Source: an uncultured Pseudomonas sp. | GTDB lineage: Bacteria > Pseudomonadota > Gammaproteobacteria > Pseudomonadales > Pseudomonadaceae | Direction of reading: 5' to 3' | Length of the DNA stretch: 64,000 nucleotides | Assembly: GCF_943846705.1 (NCBI RefSeq) | Contig: NZ_OX044366.1 | Coordinates: 1,922,001-1,986,000 of the forward strand | Shown: in pieces, positions 9,157 through 17,890 of the stretch | Position numbering within the stretch: the stretch's first letter is position 1 | Layout of the letters: the number at the start of each line of letters is the position of its first letter | The notes under the pieces: model-generated | What the model was told of the DNA's origin: nothing | The model's input: only the letters and a program-made list of their open reading frames with translations | Databases searched by the model: none | Made by a program: the position numbers and the translations under genes

Positions 9157-9226
9157 GTTGAGATGAGAGGGGCGCCTTTATCAGGTAAAGCGCCTGAGCC
9201 CAGTTAAGCATCAAACAGTGACAGAT

Positions 9227-9258
9227 AAAAAAGCCCAATCAGTTGATTGGGCTTTTTT
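9227..9258. terminator. Bidirectional terminator between ispH and pilE
   Basis: AAAAAAGCCCAATCA and TGATTGGGCTTTTTT are perfect 15-base reverse complements around a two-base loop, with A and T tracts on both sides. It lies between convergent ispH and pilE, four bases from the pilE stop. Confidence 0.95.
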
Positions 9259-9261
9259 GTT

Positions 9262-9693
9262 TTAGCGCCAGCACTCGTCTCTGGTTTTTTTCGTGCCTGT
9301 ACGTCCTCTCGCGCCGAGGGCATTTAGGGTCAGGTTGCCGCAATCAGTATCGCTGAACTGTGGGGTGGCCGTAAGGGTGTAGCCGCCGTCGCTGGCCACG
9401 CTGCTCACCGCCAGGGTGTATTTACTGGTGGTGGATGTGGTGCTGGCGTTGAGTTTGGCAATGTCTCCAGTTGCCGTGATGTAGCGGTTGTTTTGTGAGT
9501 AATAGCGTTCTTGTGCGGCTGCGATATCACTAAGCAGCGCCTGGCCTTCGCTGCGATTACCACGCTTTACATACTCGGCATAGCTTGGGTAGGCCACTGC
9601 TGCCAGGATGCCGATGATAGCCACGACTATCATCATCTCGATCAGGGTAAAGCCCTGCATTTTTCTGCTCGGTGCTGGCATGGCAATTCTCAC
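9262..9693 (-). CDS. pilE: Minor type IV pilin PilE
   Basis: PilE is one of the minor pilins that prime pilus assembly in the inner membrane. The 143-residue prepilin has a short basic leader, cleavage site QG|FTLIEMMIVVAIIGILAAVAYP with Glu at mature position 5, and a C-terminal domain with a Cys pair (DCGN and DECWR). The GTG start is chosen because GGAGG lies seven bases upstream; this GTG overlaps the pilY1 stop as GTGA, so it is probably translated by coupling. An in-frame ATG four codons later is the alternative. It is last in the fimT-to-pilE operon. Confidence 0.93.
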   Translation of the reverse strand: MRIAMPAPSRKMQGFTLIEMMIVVAIIGILAAVAYPSYAEYVKRGNRSEGQALLSDIAAAQERYYSQNNRYITATGDIAKLNASTTSTTSKYTLAVSSVASDGGYTLTATPQFSDTDCGNLTLNALGARGRTGTKKTRDECWR

Positions 9694-12600
9694 TCTGTTT
9701 CCTCCACACGGCGCCAGGAGTTGCGCTCATTGATATTTGGCGGTGGCTTGATGCCCTCACAGCCTTGGCCAGTACAGATTTGCAGGCCGTCTGGGGTGTC
9801 AGTCACCGTCAAGCCACCTTCGCCATCTTGTTTGATCGCCGAAACAATCGCTGTGGTGCCATCAGGTTTTACTTGCTGCATATCGAAGGCGTTGTAAGGC
9901 GTTTTACCACCGGTAAACGCGTTAAGGCCGTAAGTCCAGTATTTGGCACCGTCAGCGCAGGGGTCGTCATTGGGCACGAGTGACTGGAAGTACACGCTTT
10001 GGCCAATATTGAACATCGGCTCGATGACCATTTCGCCATCAAGTGTGCCGCCCTGCTGTAGGTCGAGTAGCCAGCCTTTCTTTCCATCCCCCCAGGGAAT
10101 AGCGTTCTGCGAAATGATGCGTGCAGCGGTGTTACGAGCTTTCGAGTCGGTAGCGGTCACTTGGCTGCCGATGGTCTGCTCAACCAGCTTGGCGCGGCTA
10201 ATACCGAGTGCGCTGGTAGTGCCTTTTATTTCGCCACGGCTCTTCTCATCCCATATACCGTAAACGGTCTGGGCGATGTTCTTGTTACCGTCCTTGTCGG
10301 TGTCTTCGAAGTACTTGCCTGTGGCGAAGATAACCAGATGGCCTACGCCGGTTGGGTGGCGAACAAGCGTGGGTGGTGCAGTAATGGGTTGTGGTGTTTG
10401 CGCCGTATTCGAGGCTACGGCGGAGAACATCGGCTTGCCGCCGTAAGCGACTTGGTACTGGCTAACAGTGCCGCGGGTTTCAGTTGCAGAGCGCGCCAGT
10501 GGGTTGTCTGCGTTGCGTGCGCTTGGTAGTAGGTCAAAGCGCCACAGGTTGCCCTGCAGGTCGCCGGCATAAGCGTAGTCGGCCACGCTGTCGCCATTGT
10601 TGTCGGCCAGGCGTGGAGTGGACAGGCCATTGGCAATGCCATTGGTGCCTGTGACTTCCAAGCTCTTTTCCAGAGTGCCCTCAACCGCATCCACGATAAA
10701 CAAGGCGGCTTTGCCATTGGTATGGTTGCTCGCCTCATAACCATTGCCGAACACCACGGCCCAGCGGCCGTTGTGCAGGCGGGCGATGGTGGGCTGGGAG
10801 AAACTGTTGCCCATTTTTACTGTGGAGGTGATTTTACTGTCATCAAATTCCCACAACAGCTTCTCGCTTCCCGGTGTGGTGATGTCCAAGGCAAAGATAG
10901 ACTTGCCGCCTGCTCGCAGAGTGCCGACCAGAATGGTGCGCCATTTGCTGCCATCATAAATATCGGCAACGACAGGAGAGCCATCCACATAAAACTCGTG
11001 GCTGTAGTTCTTTCCGGTCAACTTGTTCAGCTTGGGGAATACCGCGCTTGGAATAAAGGCAAACTCTTCGACGCCTGTCTCAGCATTAAAGCCATGCAGC
11101 ATGCCGTCGTTACCGCCGACATAAACGCGCGGGGTACGAGTTGCTTGCGACTCTTTGAAGTTGGTGTAGGTGTCATTGCCTTCTAAGCGGTTAGCCACGC
11201 CAACCAGATAGCGTCCCCCTGACACTACCGCGGGGCTTGAGGCGAGTAAGTCGCCCAATATACCGCTGCGCGAGCGGAATGTTGCGCCTTCACCAGTGCG
11301 CACGCCACGTAGGTAGTTAAGGCGGGCTTCGCCTTTACTGTCGCTGGTGTTGCCGTTTTCTGGGTCTTTGCTAAGCAGGTTTGCCAATGTACCTGATGTG
11401 TCTTTATTACCGGCATTGGCCCAGGTAAAGGGCTGCAGGCCGCCACTGCCCGTGCTTTTTATCTTAATGTTTCGAGCGTCCGCAGCGGGCATTTTGTCCT
11501 TGGCGCTCCACTTCTCCTTAAGTGCCAATTCAAACTTACCCGAACCGGCTGGCAGTTCGGTCCATTCTTTATTCGTGCGCACCAAGTTACCCAGCCAGTT
11601 TTCGTCGCTAGCATAGGAGGTCTGGTAGGACGATGTTACGAGCTTGCTATTATTTGGATCATTTTCATCGACCACCACCTGACCTGAGTTGATCGCTGGC
11701 TTGGCAGCAGTGGATTTACGATCGGCAATACGCGACATGATATCGGCAAAGGCTTGCACCACCGATTCGGGGCTGTCCGCACTGAAAAAGTCGCCTCTTG
11801 AGTTGATGGCCGCGTGCCAGAGGTCATACACGTTGTTATCACTGTTCGATTCCGCTTTTGGCCAGTTCTGCGTGCCATTGGAAATATTCACATAGCCAGG
11901 GCTCGCAAATGTGCCGTCGGTACTGTTCCACGATAGGCCGGCTTGATTAAGCGATGCTGTTAAGCCGAGGCCAATGGTGAAGTTGGCCATATTCTGCCAC
12001 GTGGCAGGGTTGTTTTGCGGGTTCCAGTACTTGTCTGTGTCGGTACCCGACTTGTCTTTGTAATAAGGCTTTAAGTTGTTTTCAAGGTCGCTGTTAAGGT
12101 CGGTTGCCCAGTAGTGAAAGGCTAGGTCTGCCAGCGTGTTATTGGCAGAGTCAGTATAGGGTCTGCGCTGTCCAGTATAGTTAACGCCATCAGGAAGGTT
12201 AAAATTGGTAGTGTCTGATCTACGTCCAGACGGGCTCCCGTCATTGCCGTTCCATACGCCGTCTGTCATTAAAATGTGATAACTGGGGCGGCATGCGTAC
12301 TTGTTTTTTGCTGTGTTGCCCGTTTCGTTAGGGAACTTATCCCAAGCGGGTGAATTGTTGTTTTTTAGAAATTTTCCCGCCTCATCTAGCGCTACGCGAA
12401 GGGGGGTGCCGTTGTTGAACGTCATTGACTGCATCCAGTCAAAAAGCCGGCCACGCTGCGCGCTATTGTATTCGCGGAAGCGGTTGTCTTTACCTAGGCA
12501 ACTGCTTGAGGTATTTAATGAGTTGCAAGTATTTAGTGCTTGCCAAGTAATTCGAGTGGATGAGGCAAGGTCGGCGAAAGCAATACTGGCGGCGCTTACA

Positions 12601-13478
12601 GTGGCCAAAGAGCGTGTGCGATAGAACGAGTACCAGATGGCAAAGTTTGAGCGTTCATCAGTGCCTGAGGCCGCATCTGTTGGGCGAAGTTGCCCTGACG
12701 AGCTTGATACGTCAACTTTCCGGTAGCAGTTGTCATCGTCTTTGCGTGTGGTGATGTCTGTAGGGCAGTTAGCAAGTGAGTCATCGTAAACATAGTAGTA
12801 TGCAGGAACATCTTTATCTCTACTGTCAGAGATGGTCAGTGTATATCTATTATCTGAGCGGCTGCAGTTGATCTCTGGATACGGTTGTGGTTTTTCTACT
12901 GTGACTGTGCATGTGTTGTTATTGATTCTGTTGATTTTGAAACTTACACTTTTAAAGTTTAGTGTTGGGGATGAGCTTCCGTTCGAAATGCTCCCATCAT
13001 ACCGAGCGCTTAAAAAGAATTCAGGTTCTGGGTTGTCTGCGTTGCTCTGTGACTTGCTGTTTGTATCGTATGTTGTGGTTGCGCGGAAGCTGTTGCTAAG
13101 ATTGACCTCGCCTCTAGAGGTTTTAAAGCCATTTAGCCAGGCCTTGGAAAATGAAGTGCTGAGATCGGCGGCGAGTGTGCCATCTAAATTAAATTTCGGC
13201 GGGACTTGGTATGTAGTCGCAGGGTTGTAATACATTGGGTTGTAATAGGCGGACTTGTACCTGCGGGTAGATGAGCCGCCCGGTATGGAATCGGGTACGT
13301 ACGCTCTATCCATACTGCCTGAGTCGTCCAGCGTTAATATAAGGTTCGGTGGTACGCCGATAGTTAAGTTAAGTGGGCTTTGTGAAATGGCCGCTTGTAC
13401 ATCCAGTGCAGCCGCTAACAGACTACTGGTAGCACAGCAAAAAACTAAACTGCGCAGGGAATATAATGAGGTCTTCAT
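9690..13478 (-). CDS. pilY1: Type IV pilus tip adhesin/assembly protein PilY1
   Basis: PilY1 is a large secreted protein that sits on the minor-pilin tip complex and promotes pilus extension, adhesion and surface sensing. The 1262-residue product has a signal peptide (about residues 1-30), then LTLDDSGSMD (51-57), a MIDAS-like DxSxS metal site, a divergent von Willebrand-like N-terminal region, and the conserved beta-propeller half (RVYVGGNDGMLHGFNAETG; YAGDLQGNLWRFDL). DNNGDSVAD near residue 960 looks like the calcium loop known in P. aeruginosa PilY1, and DTDKDGNKN near 1058 is a second EF-hand-like loop. The first half of the gene is AT-richer than its neighbours. It overlaps pilE; no pilY2 lies between. 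Confidence 0.95.
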   Translation of the reverse strand: MKTSLYSLRSLVFCCATSSLLAAALDVQAAISQSPLNLTIGVPPNLILTLDDSGSMDRAYVPDSIPGGSSTRRYKSAYYNPMYYNPATTYQVPPKFNLDGTLAADLSTSFSKAWLNGFKTSRGEVNLSNSFRATTTYDTNSKSQSNADNPEPEFFLSARYDGSISNGSSSPTLNFKSVSFKINRINNNTCTVTVEKPQPYPEINCSRSDNRYTLTISDSRDKDVPAYYYVYDDSLANCPTDITTRKDDDNCYRKVDVSSSSGQLRPTDAASGTDERSNFAIWYSFYRTRSLATVSAASIAFADLASSTRITWQALNTCNSLNTSSSCLGKDNRFREYNSAQRGRLFDWMQSMTFNNGTPLRVALDEAGKFLKNNNSPAWDKFPNETGNTAKNKYACRPSYHILMTDGVWNGNDGSPSGRRSDTTNFNLPDGVNYTGQRRPYTDSANNTLADLAFHYWATDLNSDLENNLKPYYKDKSGTDTDKYWNPQNNPATWQNMANFTIGLGLTASLNQAGLSWNSTDGTFASPGYVNISNGTQNWPKAESNSDNNVYDLWHAAINSRGDFFSADSPESVVQAFADIMSRIADRKSTAAKPAINSGQVVVDENDPNNSKLVTSSYQTSYASDENWLGNLVRTNKEWTELPAGSGKFELALKEKWSAKDKMPAADARNIKIKSTGSGGLQPFTWANAGNKDTSGTLANLLSKDPENGNTSDSKGEARLNYLRGVRTGEGATFRSRSGILGDLLASSPAVVSGGRYLVGVANRLEGNDTYTNFKESQATRTPRVYVGGNDGMLHGFNAETGVEEFAFIPSAVFPKLNKLTGKNYSHEFYVDGSPVVADIYDGSKWRTILVGTLRAGGKSIFALDITTPGSEKLLWEFDDSKITSTVKMGNSFSQPTIARLHNGRWAVVFGNGYEASNHTNGKAALFIVDAVEGTLEKSLEVTGTNGIANGLSTPRLADNNGDSVADYAYAGDLQGNLWRFDLLPSARNADNPLARSATETRGTVSQYQVAYGGKPMFSAVASNTAQTPQPITAPPTLVRHPTGVGHLVIFATGKYFEDTDKDGNKNIAQTVYGIWDEKSRGEIKGTTSALGISRAKLVEQTIGSQVTATDSKARNTAARIISQNAIPWGDGKKGWLLDLQQGGTLDGEMVIEPMFNIGQSVYFQSLVPNDDPCADGAKYWTYGLNAFTGGKTPYNAFDMQQVKPDGTTAIVSAIKQDGEGGLTVTDTPDGLQICTGQGCEGIKPPPNINERNSWRRVEETE

Positions 13479-13502
13479 ATCAGTGCTCCGGTGCGTGGCA
13501 GC

Positions 13503-14156
13503 TTAGTTGCTGGGGCCTGGGTAGTATTTGGCTATCGTAGTTTGCAAGGCTAGTTCATCCTTGGCTTGGCCGCTGACGAGGTAGTAATAAACACCGCGGC
13601 CGATAAGTTCGTCGCCATAATTGGCATTGAGACCTTCTACCGGCATTTCGGCGGTATTCCAGTAAGCGGGGAAAGTGGCTTCGGCGGATTTCTCGCTGGA
13701 CGTGCCGCGATAGGGCATCCAGGCAATGTAGGTGTCGTTATCCGCTGTATCTGTTTTGGCACCGGTCCAGCTCATGTGCGTATTAACCGTGGCAATAGGG
13801 TCGAGCACATAGTTGCGCATCTTACCTGCATAAGTGCCGTCCGTTTGTTTCTCAATTTCCACGATGCATGGGTACATGGTTACACGGTTATATTTAACTG
13901 ACTTTTTGCAGTAATTTTTATTAGGTTCAGGTTTGGTGCTGAGGCGCAGGGCGTTGAAAAAACGCGCTTCACCTTCGCGTAAGGCTGATTCAGCCGCATT
14001 GTTCAGGCTTAGGCTTTCCATACGGTTGGCCGTCATGCGGGTTTCTAGGGTCACTTCGCGCATGTTGGTGACGGTCAGTACTGTTAGTACCAGTAGCATG
14101 ACCAAGGCAACAAGCAGGGTGACTCCGCGTTGTTGTTGCGGAAAACGTGGGTTCAT
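13503..14156 (-). CDS. pilX: Minor type IV pilin PilX
   Basis: The 217-residue protein starts with a basic leader and the prepilin site QRG|VTLLVALVMLLVLTVLTV, followed by the TLETRMTANRMESLSLNNAAE helix typical of PilX. Mature position 5 is Val, not the usual Glu, a feature shared with tip-type pseudopilins such as GspK. The ATG overlaps the pilW stop (ATGA). With FimU, PilV, PilW and PilE it forms the priming complex under PilY1. Confidence 0.93.
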   Translation of the reverse strand: MNPRFPQQQRGVTLLVALVMLLVLTVLTVTNMREVTLETRMTANRMESLSLNNAAESALREGEARFFNALRLSTKPEPNKNYCKKSVKYNRVTMYPCIVEIEKQTDGTYAGKMRNYVLDPIATVNTHMSWTGAKTDTADNDTYIAWMPYRGTSSEKSAEATFPAYWNTAEMPVEGLNANYGDELIGRGVYYYLVSGQAKDELALQTTIAKYYPGPSN

Positions 14157-14959
14157 GGCGTGAGGTTCCTCAAGGTGACCGTGTTGCTAGCGATTTGGTA
14201 CAGCTGGCCGGTGTCTGCACCTTGAATCAGCGCTTTTTCCGCAGCGCTGGCTTGCTTGAGCCAGTGGTCGAGTACCGCCGAGTCGCCCTTGCCGCGCTGG
14301 TTATTAGTGGATGCTACTAACGCCTCGTAGCGCACTTGCAGTATCTGGCCCTTACTGTTGTCCCAGTCGGCCGCCGAAAGCGTTTGAGTAACGATGGTTT
14401 CGCTGGTCGGGTTAATGCCAAACTCCAGGCGTAGGCCGGATAAACCAGTCATCAACTCTGCATCGGTATTGCCGCTTTGGCAGCGCAAGCTTTGATTCGC
14501 GACGTACAGTGCGGCCGTTACCACGGGTGCTGACTTTAAAAAAGGATTGCTGTCGTCGAACGTGGCGGTTTTATTACCCGCGCAATCCAGCTCCTCGCTT
14601 CGTACTTGGCTATAGCGAATGCAGACACCGGAGCCTTTTTTTGCTTTGGTTACCGTTTGACCACTTTTGAACGCTTCGCAGTAGTCCGTGCTGGCCTGAG
14701 CGGTGAATACCTGCTCATTACCAAGGTAGGGTTCGCGACTGTAACCGGCCTTGTTTAAGTAGCTGTCAAATATAAGGCTGATAAAGCGGTTGCCTTCCTG
14801 GATTTCGCCTTGCGACTGCTGGAAGGCGTAATTACGTTTGTTGTCGATGTAGATCTGGGTGATACCAATAATCAAGAACGAGCTAATGGCAAGAGCAATC
14901 AGCAGTTCGATCATTGACAGGCCTGTTTGTCGGGCTCGATGGTGTAGGTAGGTCTTCAT
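14153..14959 (-). CDS. pilW: Minor type IV pilin PilW
   Basis: The 268-residue prepilin starts MKTYLHHRARQTG|LSMIELLIALAISSFLIIG, with Glu at mature position 5, and is the longest minor pilin here, as usual for PilW. The body carries several Cys (TDYCEAF, SGVCIRYS, LDCAG, LRCQSG) likely in disulfides. The ATG overlaps the pilV stop as ATGA, which fixes the start; the longer upstream frame belongs to pilV sequence. It couples to pilX in the same way at its 3' end. Confidence 0.94.
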   Translation of the reverse strand: MKTYLHHRARQTGLSMIELLIALAISSFLIIGITQIYIDNKRNYAFQQSQGEIQEGNRFISLIFDSYLNKAGYSREPYLGNEQVFTAQASTDYCEAFKSGQTVTKAKKGSGVCIRYSQVRSEELDCAGNKTATFDDSNPFLKSAPVVTAALYVANQSLRCQSGNTDAELMTGLSGLRLEFGINPTSETIVTQTLSAADWDNSKGQILQVRYEALVASTNNQRGKGDSAVLDHWLKQASAAEKALIQGADTGQLYQIASNTVTLRNLTP

Positions 14960-15474
14960 AGCTCGATCCGAGTGCGATAGATGCAGGTGGTATTGTCGGG
15001 AGCCCTGACGTCCGGGCAACTGTCGGGTTTGACGGTCCAGGCCAGCTGGATCTCGGTGATCGGACCGTTTGCTTCGCAGTTAGGTTTTTTTACTGCGCTG
15101 CTGCTAAAGCTCTTGCAGATGTAAAAGCTGTTGCTGAGTAAGCCGGCTGCGCCGGGTAGGGTCTTCTGCACACGCTCAAGCCAGCAGTCACGTTTTTTTT
15201 GTGCTGTGTTGGGGGCTTTGCAGTCAGCAGCACTGGGCTCTGCGTAGGCTGGGCTGAATGCTTTACCGTCTTCCTTATAAAAGAGCGCGTCGGGGTTGCT
15301 GCGCAGTATCTCGGTGAGTTGGACTGTTAGCTCAACCGCTGCATTACGCTGCACGGCTTCTTGGGTGTACTGAATACTGCGGCTTTGCATGGTGACCATG
15401 CCAAGGATGCCGACGGTCACCAATACCAGCGTGACCAGCACTTCTATCAAGCTGAAGCCGTTGTGCTTGTTCAA
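14956..15474 (-). CDS. pilV: Minor type IV pilin PilV
   Basis: The 172-residue prepilin has the leader (M)NKHNG|FSLIEVLVTLVLVTVGILG with Glu at mature position 5, and the MQSRSIQYTQEAVQRNAAVEL helix typical of PilV/GspI. I chose the TTG start because AAAGGAG lies six bases before it and because it gives a normal short leader; a GTG seven codons upstream overlaps the end of fimU and has no ribosome site. Cys pairs (ADCKAP, RDCWLE, YICKSF, DSCPD, TTCIYR) suggest disulfides. Confidence 0.92.
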   Translation of the reverse strand: MNKHNGFSLIEVLVTLVLVTVGILGMVTMQSRSIQYTQEAVQRNAAVELTVQLTEILRSNPDALFYKEDGKAFSPAYAEPSAADCKAPNTAQKKRDCWLERVQKTLPGAAGLLSNSFYICKSFSSSAVKKPNCEANGPITEIQLAWTVKPDSCPDVRAPDNTTCIYRTRIEL

Positions 15475-15485
15475 GGGCGTCTCCT

Positions 15486-15995
15486 TTATTCGCACTTGGC
15501 GAGGGCTGCGTTGTCTTTTTGCTTGCCGCGTGGGGCGAGGTGAATGCTGCCGTTGGCGGCGACGCTGACCTGATAGCCACTCTCAGTTTTTTTGTCATGA
15601 CAAATGGTGAAGTTGACCGGAGCTTTGACCACGCCGTTGGCGTAGTAGGTAAGCTCATTAACGGCGCTGCCTGAGGCGTTGGCGGCAGCGAGTTTGGCTT
15701 CGGTCGGGTTGATTTCTAAGGTTCTTATCGAGGCATTAGAGTCTTTGCTGGGGCGCACAGCGATCCACTTATCAGCATCTTTGGCCTTCAGCGTAATAAC
15801 GGCTCGCTTGACCACCGCTTCGGTGCGGGCAGCTTGCAGGAAGCTTTTCAGCTCCTCAGCTTTGGCCTGCAGCCGATTGTTGATAGTGAATTGAGTGAAA
15901 CTGGGCACCGCGATCATTGCCATGATGGCCAGCAATGCCATTGTGATCATCAGTTCTACGAGCGTGAAACCTTGTGTGCGGCCTGCAGCAGACAT
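15486..15995 (-). CDS. fimU: Minor type IV pilin FimU
   Basis: The 169-residue prepilin begins MSAAGRTQG|FTLVELMITMALLAIMAMIAVPSF and has the GspH/FimU-type pseudopilin body (NNRLQAKAEELKSFLQAARTEAVVKR). Position in the cluster after fimT and before pilV matches fimU of P. aeruginosa, where it links the tip complex to the PilA shaft. The ATG is preceded by TTGGAG at good spacing. A 139-base gap separates it from fimT, so it may have its own promoter. Confidence 0.93.
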   Translation of the reverse strand: MSAAGRTQGFTLVELMITMALLAIMAMIAVPSFTQFTINNRLQAKAEELKSFLQAARTEAVVKRAVITLKAKDADKWIAVRPSKDSNASIRTLEINPTEAKLAAANASGSAVNELTYYANGVVKAPVNFTICHDKKTESGYQVSVAANGSIHLAPRGKQKDNAALAKCE

Positions 15996-16134
15996 GCTGA
16001 ACTCCAATCGGTCTTGTGAGGATAAGCATGGCTTGCCGAGCAGCGCTTGTCTGCTGCGCTGGGATGGCCGGCATAATGTCGCGGATGACTGGCCGCAGTG
16101 CTTTCATTGGCGTGCGCCGCATCACATTCGGGTG

Positions 16135-16638
16135 TTAGCAGCGGGTGCTTTCTTGCTGGTTTTCCAGTTTGCTGCCCCAGCGAATTCGTCCTTGTTTGTT
16201 GATGATCAGTTGCTGGCTGATGACCTTTTCTTCACAAATAAAAAAACGTCCGTTGCTGATAGGGCTGATACCCGTGTTGTAAAAGCGGATGCTGCCGCTA
16301 AAGCCGGCCCAGCGAAGCTCGCCGCTACCCGCATGAGCAGATGTGTGACTAAGAGGCTGGCCGCTGCTACGGACTCTTAGCAACCTGGGATGCATCCAAT
16401 TGGAGCTGCATTTTAAACCGTCGAGGCTTGGGCATAGCTCCAGCGTGCGCTTGCGGGTTACCGCTTGGCTGCGTGCTTGCTGCAGAAGGGCGTGAAGCTC
16501 ATGCATGGCGGCTTGATTGCGATTGCTGACCACGAGTTGGTTTAGTTCGGGTAGTGCGATGGAGGCCGCGATAGAAAGCACGGCAAGGGTCAGTGTCAGT
16601 TCAACGAGTGTTAATCCAGACTGATATGATTTTCTCAT
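16135..16638 (-). CDS. fimT: FimT, GspH-type minor pilin with GRxR motif
   Basis: The 167-residue prepilin starts MRKSYQSG|LTLVELTLTLAVLSIAAS and has the GspH/FimT fold region NQAAMHELHALLQQARSQAVTRKR. Near the C-terminus, residues 150-153 read GRIR, matching the GRxR motif reported for DNA-binding FimT proteins of naturally transformable species. AAGGA lies six bases upstream of the ATG. FimT is dispensable for pilus assembly in P. aeruginosa, so a DNA-uptake role is plausible here but inferred. It is first in the minor-pilin cluster and divergent from thiO. Confidence 0.92.
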   Translation of the reverse strand: MRKSYQSGLTLVELTLTLAVLSIAASIALPELNQLVVSNRNQAAMHELHALLQQARSQAVTRKRTLELCPSLDGLKCSSNWMHPRLLRVRSSGQPLSHTSAHAGSGELRWAGFSGSIRFYNTGISPISNGRFFICEEKVISQQLIINKQGRIRWGSKLENQQESTRC

Positions 16639-16727
16639 TTTATTCCTTCTTATTGTGTCGGCCTTCCTGGCCTCTTTTTGTTTAGACGCTGTTGTTAAAT
16701 GCGGCAAGTTTTAAGGTGGCGAATGTG

Positions 16728-17828
16728 ATGGATGTTCTGGTTGTCGGAGGAGGGGTGATCGGTTTGCTGTCGGCCATGCAATTGGCAGTCGCCGGGAAGG
16801 TGGTTGGGCTCGTCGAGGCAGGAGAGGCAGGTCGTGAATCCTCCTGGGCCGGTGGCGGTATTGTTTCGCCGCTTTATCCTTGGCGTTACAGCCCGGCGGT
16901 GACGGCTCTGGCGCATTGGTCGCAGGATTTTTATCCGCGCTTGGCCGAGCAGTTGCTGGCGCAGACGCAGATTGATCCCGAGGTGTATGTCACCGGGTTG
17001 TACTGGCTGGATCTTGACGATGAGGTTGAGGCGCTGGCTTGGGCGCAGCGAGAAGGGCGGGCGCTGCAGTCGGTTGATATGGCCAGTGTGCAGCGTGCGG
17101 TGCCGGCGTTGACAGCGGGTTTTGGCCGTGCGCTGCAAATGGCGAACGTGGCCAATGTGCGCAATCCGCGCTTGGTCAAGGCCTTGCGTGCGGCGCTGCA
17201 GCAGATGCCGAATGTCACTCTGCATGAGCGGTGTGCGGTCAGTGGTTTTATCCGCGAGGGAGGGCGCATCACCGGTGTGCATACGGCGCAGGGTGATATG
17301 CAGGCCGATCGGGTGGTGCTCACAGCCGGTGCCTGGAGTGGTGAGCTGATGAAAACTCTGGGCATTGAGTTACCGGTGGTGCCGGTCAAGGGGCAGATGA
17401 TTTTGTACAAGTGCGCCGAGGACTTTCTGCCGGCCATGGTGCTGGCCAGGGGGCGCTATGCAATTCCGCGGCGTGATGGCCATATTTTGGTTGGCAGCAC
17501 GCTTGAGCATGCAGGCTTCGACAAAACTCCGACCGAGGATGCCTTGGCCAGCTTGCAGGCCTCGGCGGTTGATTTGTTGCCAGCATTGGCCGATGCCGAG
17601 CGGGTAGGGCATTGGGCGGGGCTGCGGCCTGGCTCGCCTGAGGGCATTCCATATATCGGGCCGGTGCCTGGGCATGCTGGGCTGTGGCTGAATTGTGGGC
17701 ACTACCGTAATGGTTTGGTGCTGGCGCCGGCGTCCTGCCAATTACTGGCCGATCTGATGCTGGGGCGTGAGTCGATTGTGGACCCTACTCCTTATGCGCC
17801 GGCAGGGCGGCTGGGGCTGGCGGGGTGA
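16728..17828 (+). CDS. thiO: Glycine oxidase ThiO
   Basis: ThiO is an FAD enzyme of the D-amino acid oxidase family that oxidises glycine to the imine used for the thiazole of thiamine. The 366-residue product opens with the Rossmann motif VVGGGVIGLLSAMQLAVAG, then the ESSWAGGGIVSPLYPWRY block typical of ThiO, and ends with HWAGLRPGSPEGIPYIGP and GHYRNGLVLAP, which binds FAD and substrate. The ATG shown gives the usual start MDVLVVGGG; a GTG just before it is equally well placed behind AAGG. The position beside fimT and pilR is conserved in pseudomonads. Confidence 0.92.
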   Translation: MDVLVVGGGVIGLLSAMQLAVAGKVVGLVEAGEAGRESSWAGGGIVSPLYPWRYSPAVTALAHWSQDFYPRLAEQLLAQTQIDPEVYVTGLYWLDLDDEVEALAWAQREGRALQSVDMASVQRAVPALTAGFGRALQMANVANVRNPRLVKALRAALQQMPNVTLHERCAVSGFIREGGRITGVHTAQGDMQADRVVLTAGAWSGELMKTLGIELPVVPVKGQMILYKCAEDFLPAMVLARGRYAIPRRDGHILVGSTLEHAGFDKTPTEDALASLQASAVDLLPALADAERVGHWAGLRPGSPEGIPYIGPVPGHAGLWLNCGHYRNGLVLAPASCQLLADLMLGRESIVDPTPYAPAGRLGLAG

Positions 17829-17840
17829 GTGCTTGCTGGA

Positions 17841-17862
17841 CTTTAGCTTTTCGTAGCTAAAG
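17841..17862. terminator. Hairpin between convergent thiO and pilR
   Basis: CTTTAGCT and AGCTAAAG pair around a six-base loop between the two convergent stop codons. There is no long T tract on either strand, so it is a weak candidate terminator or a 3'-end stabiliser. Confidence 0.5.
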
Positions 17863-17890
17863 CCCAGTTCATGCGCTGCGGCTCATGGTG

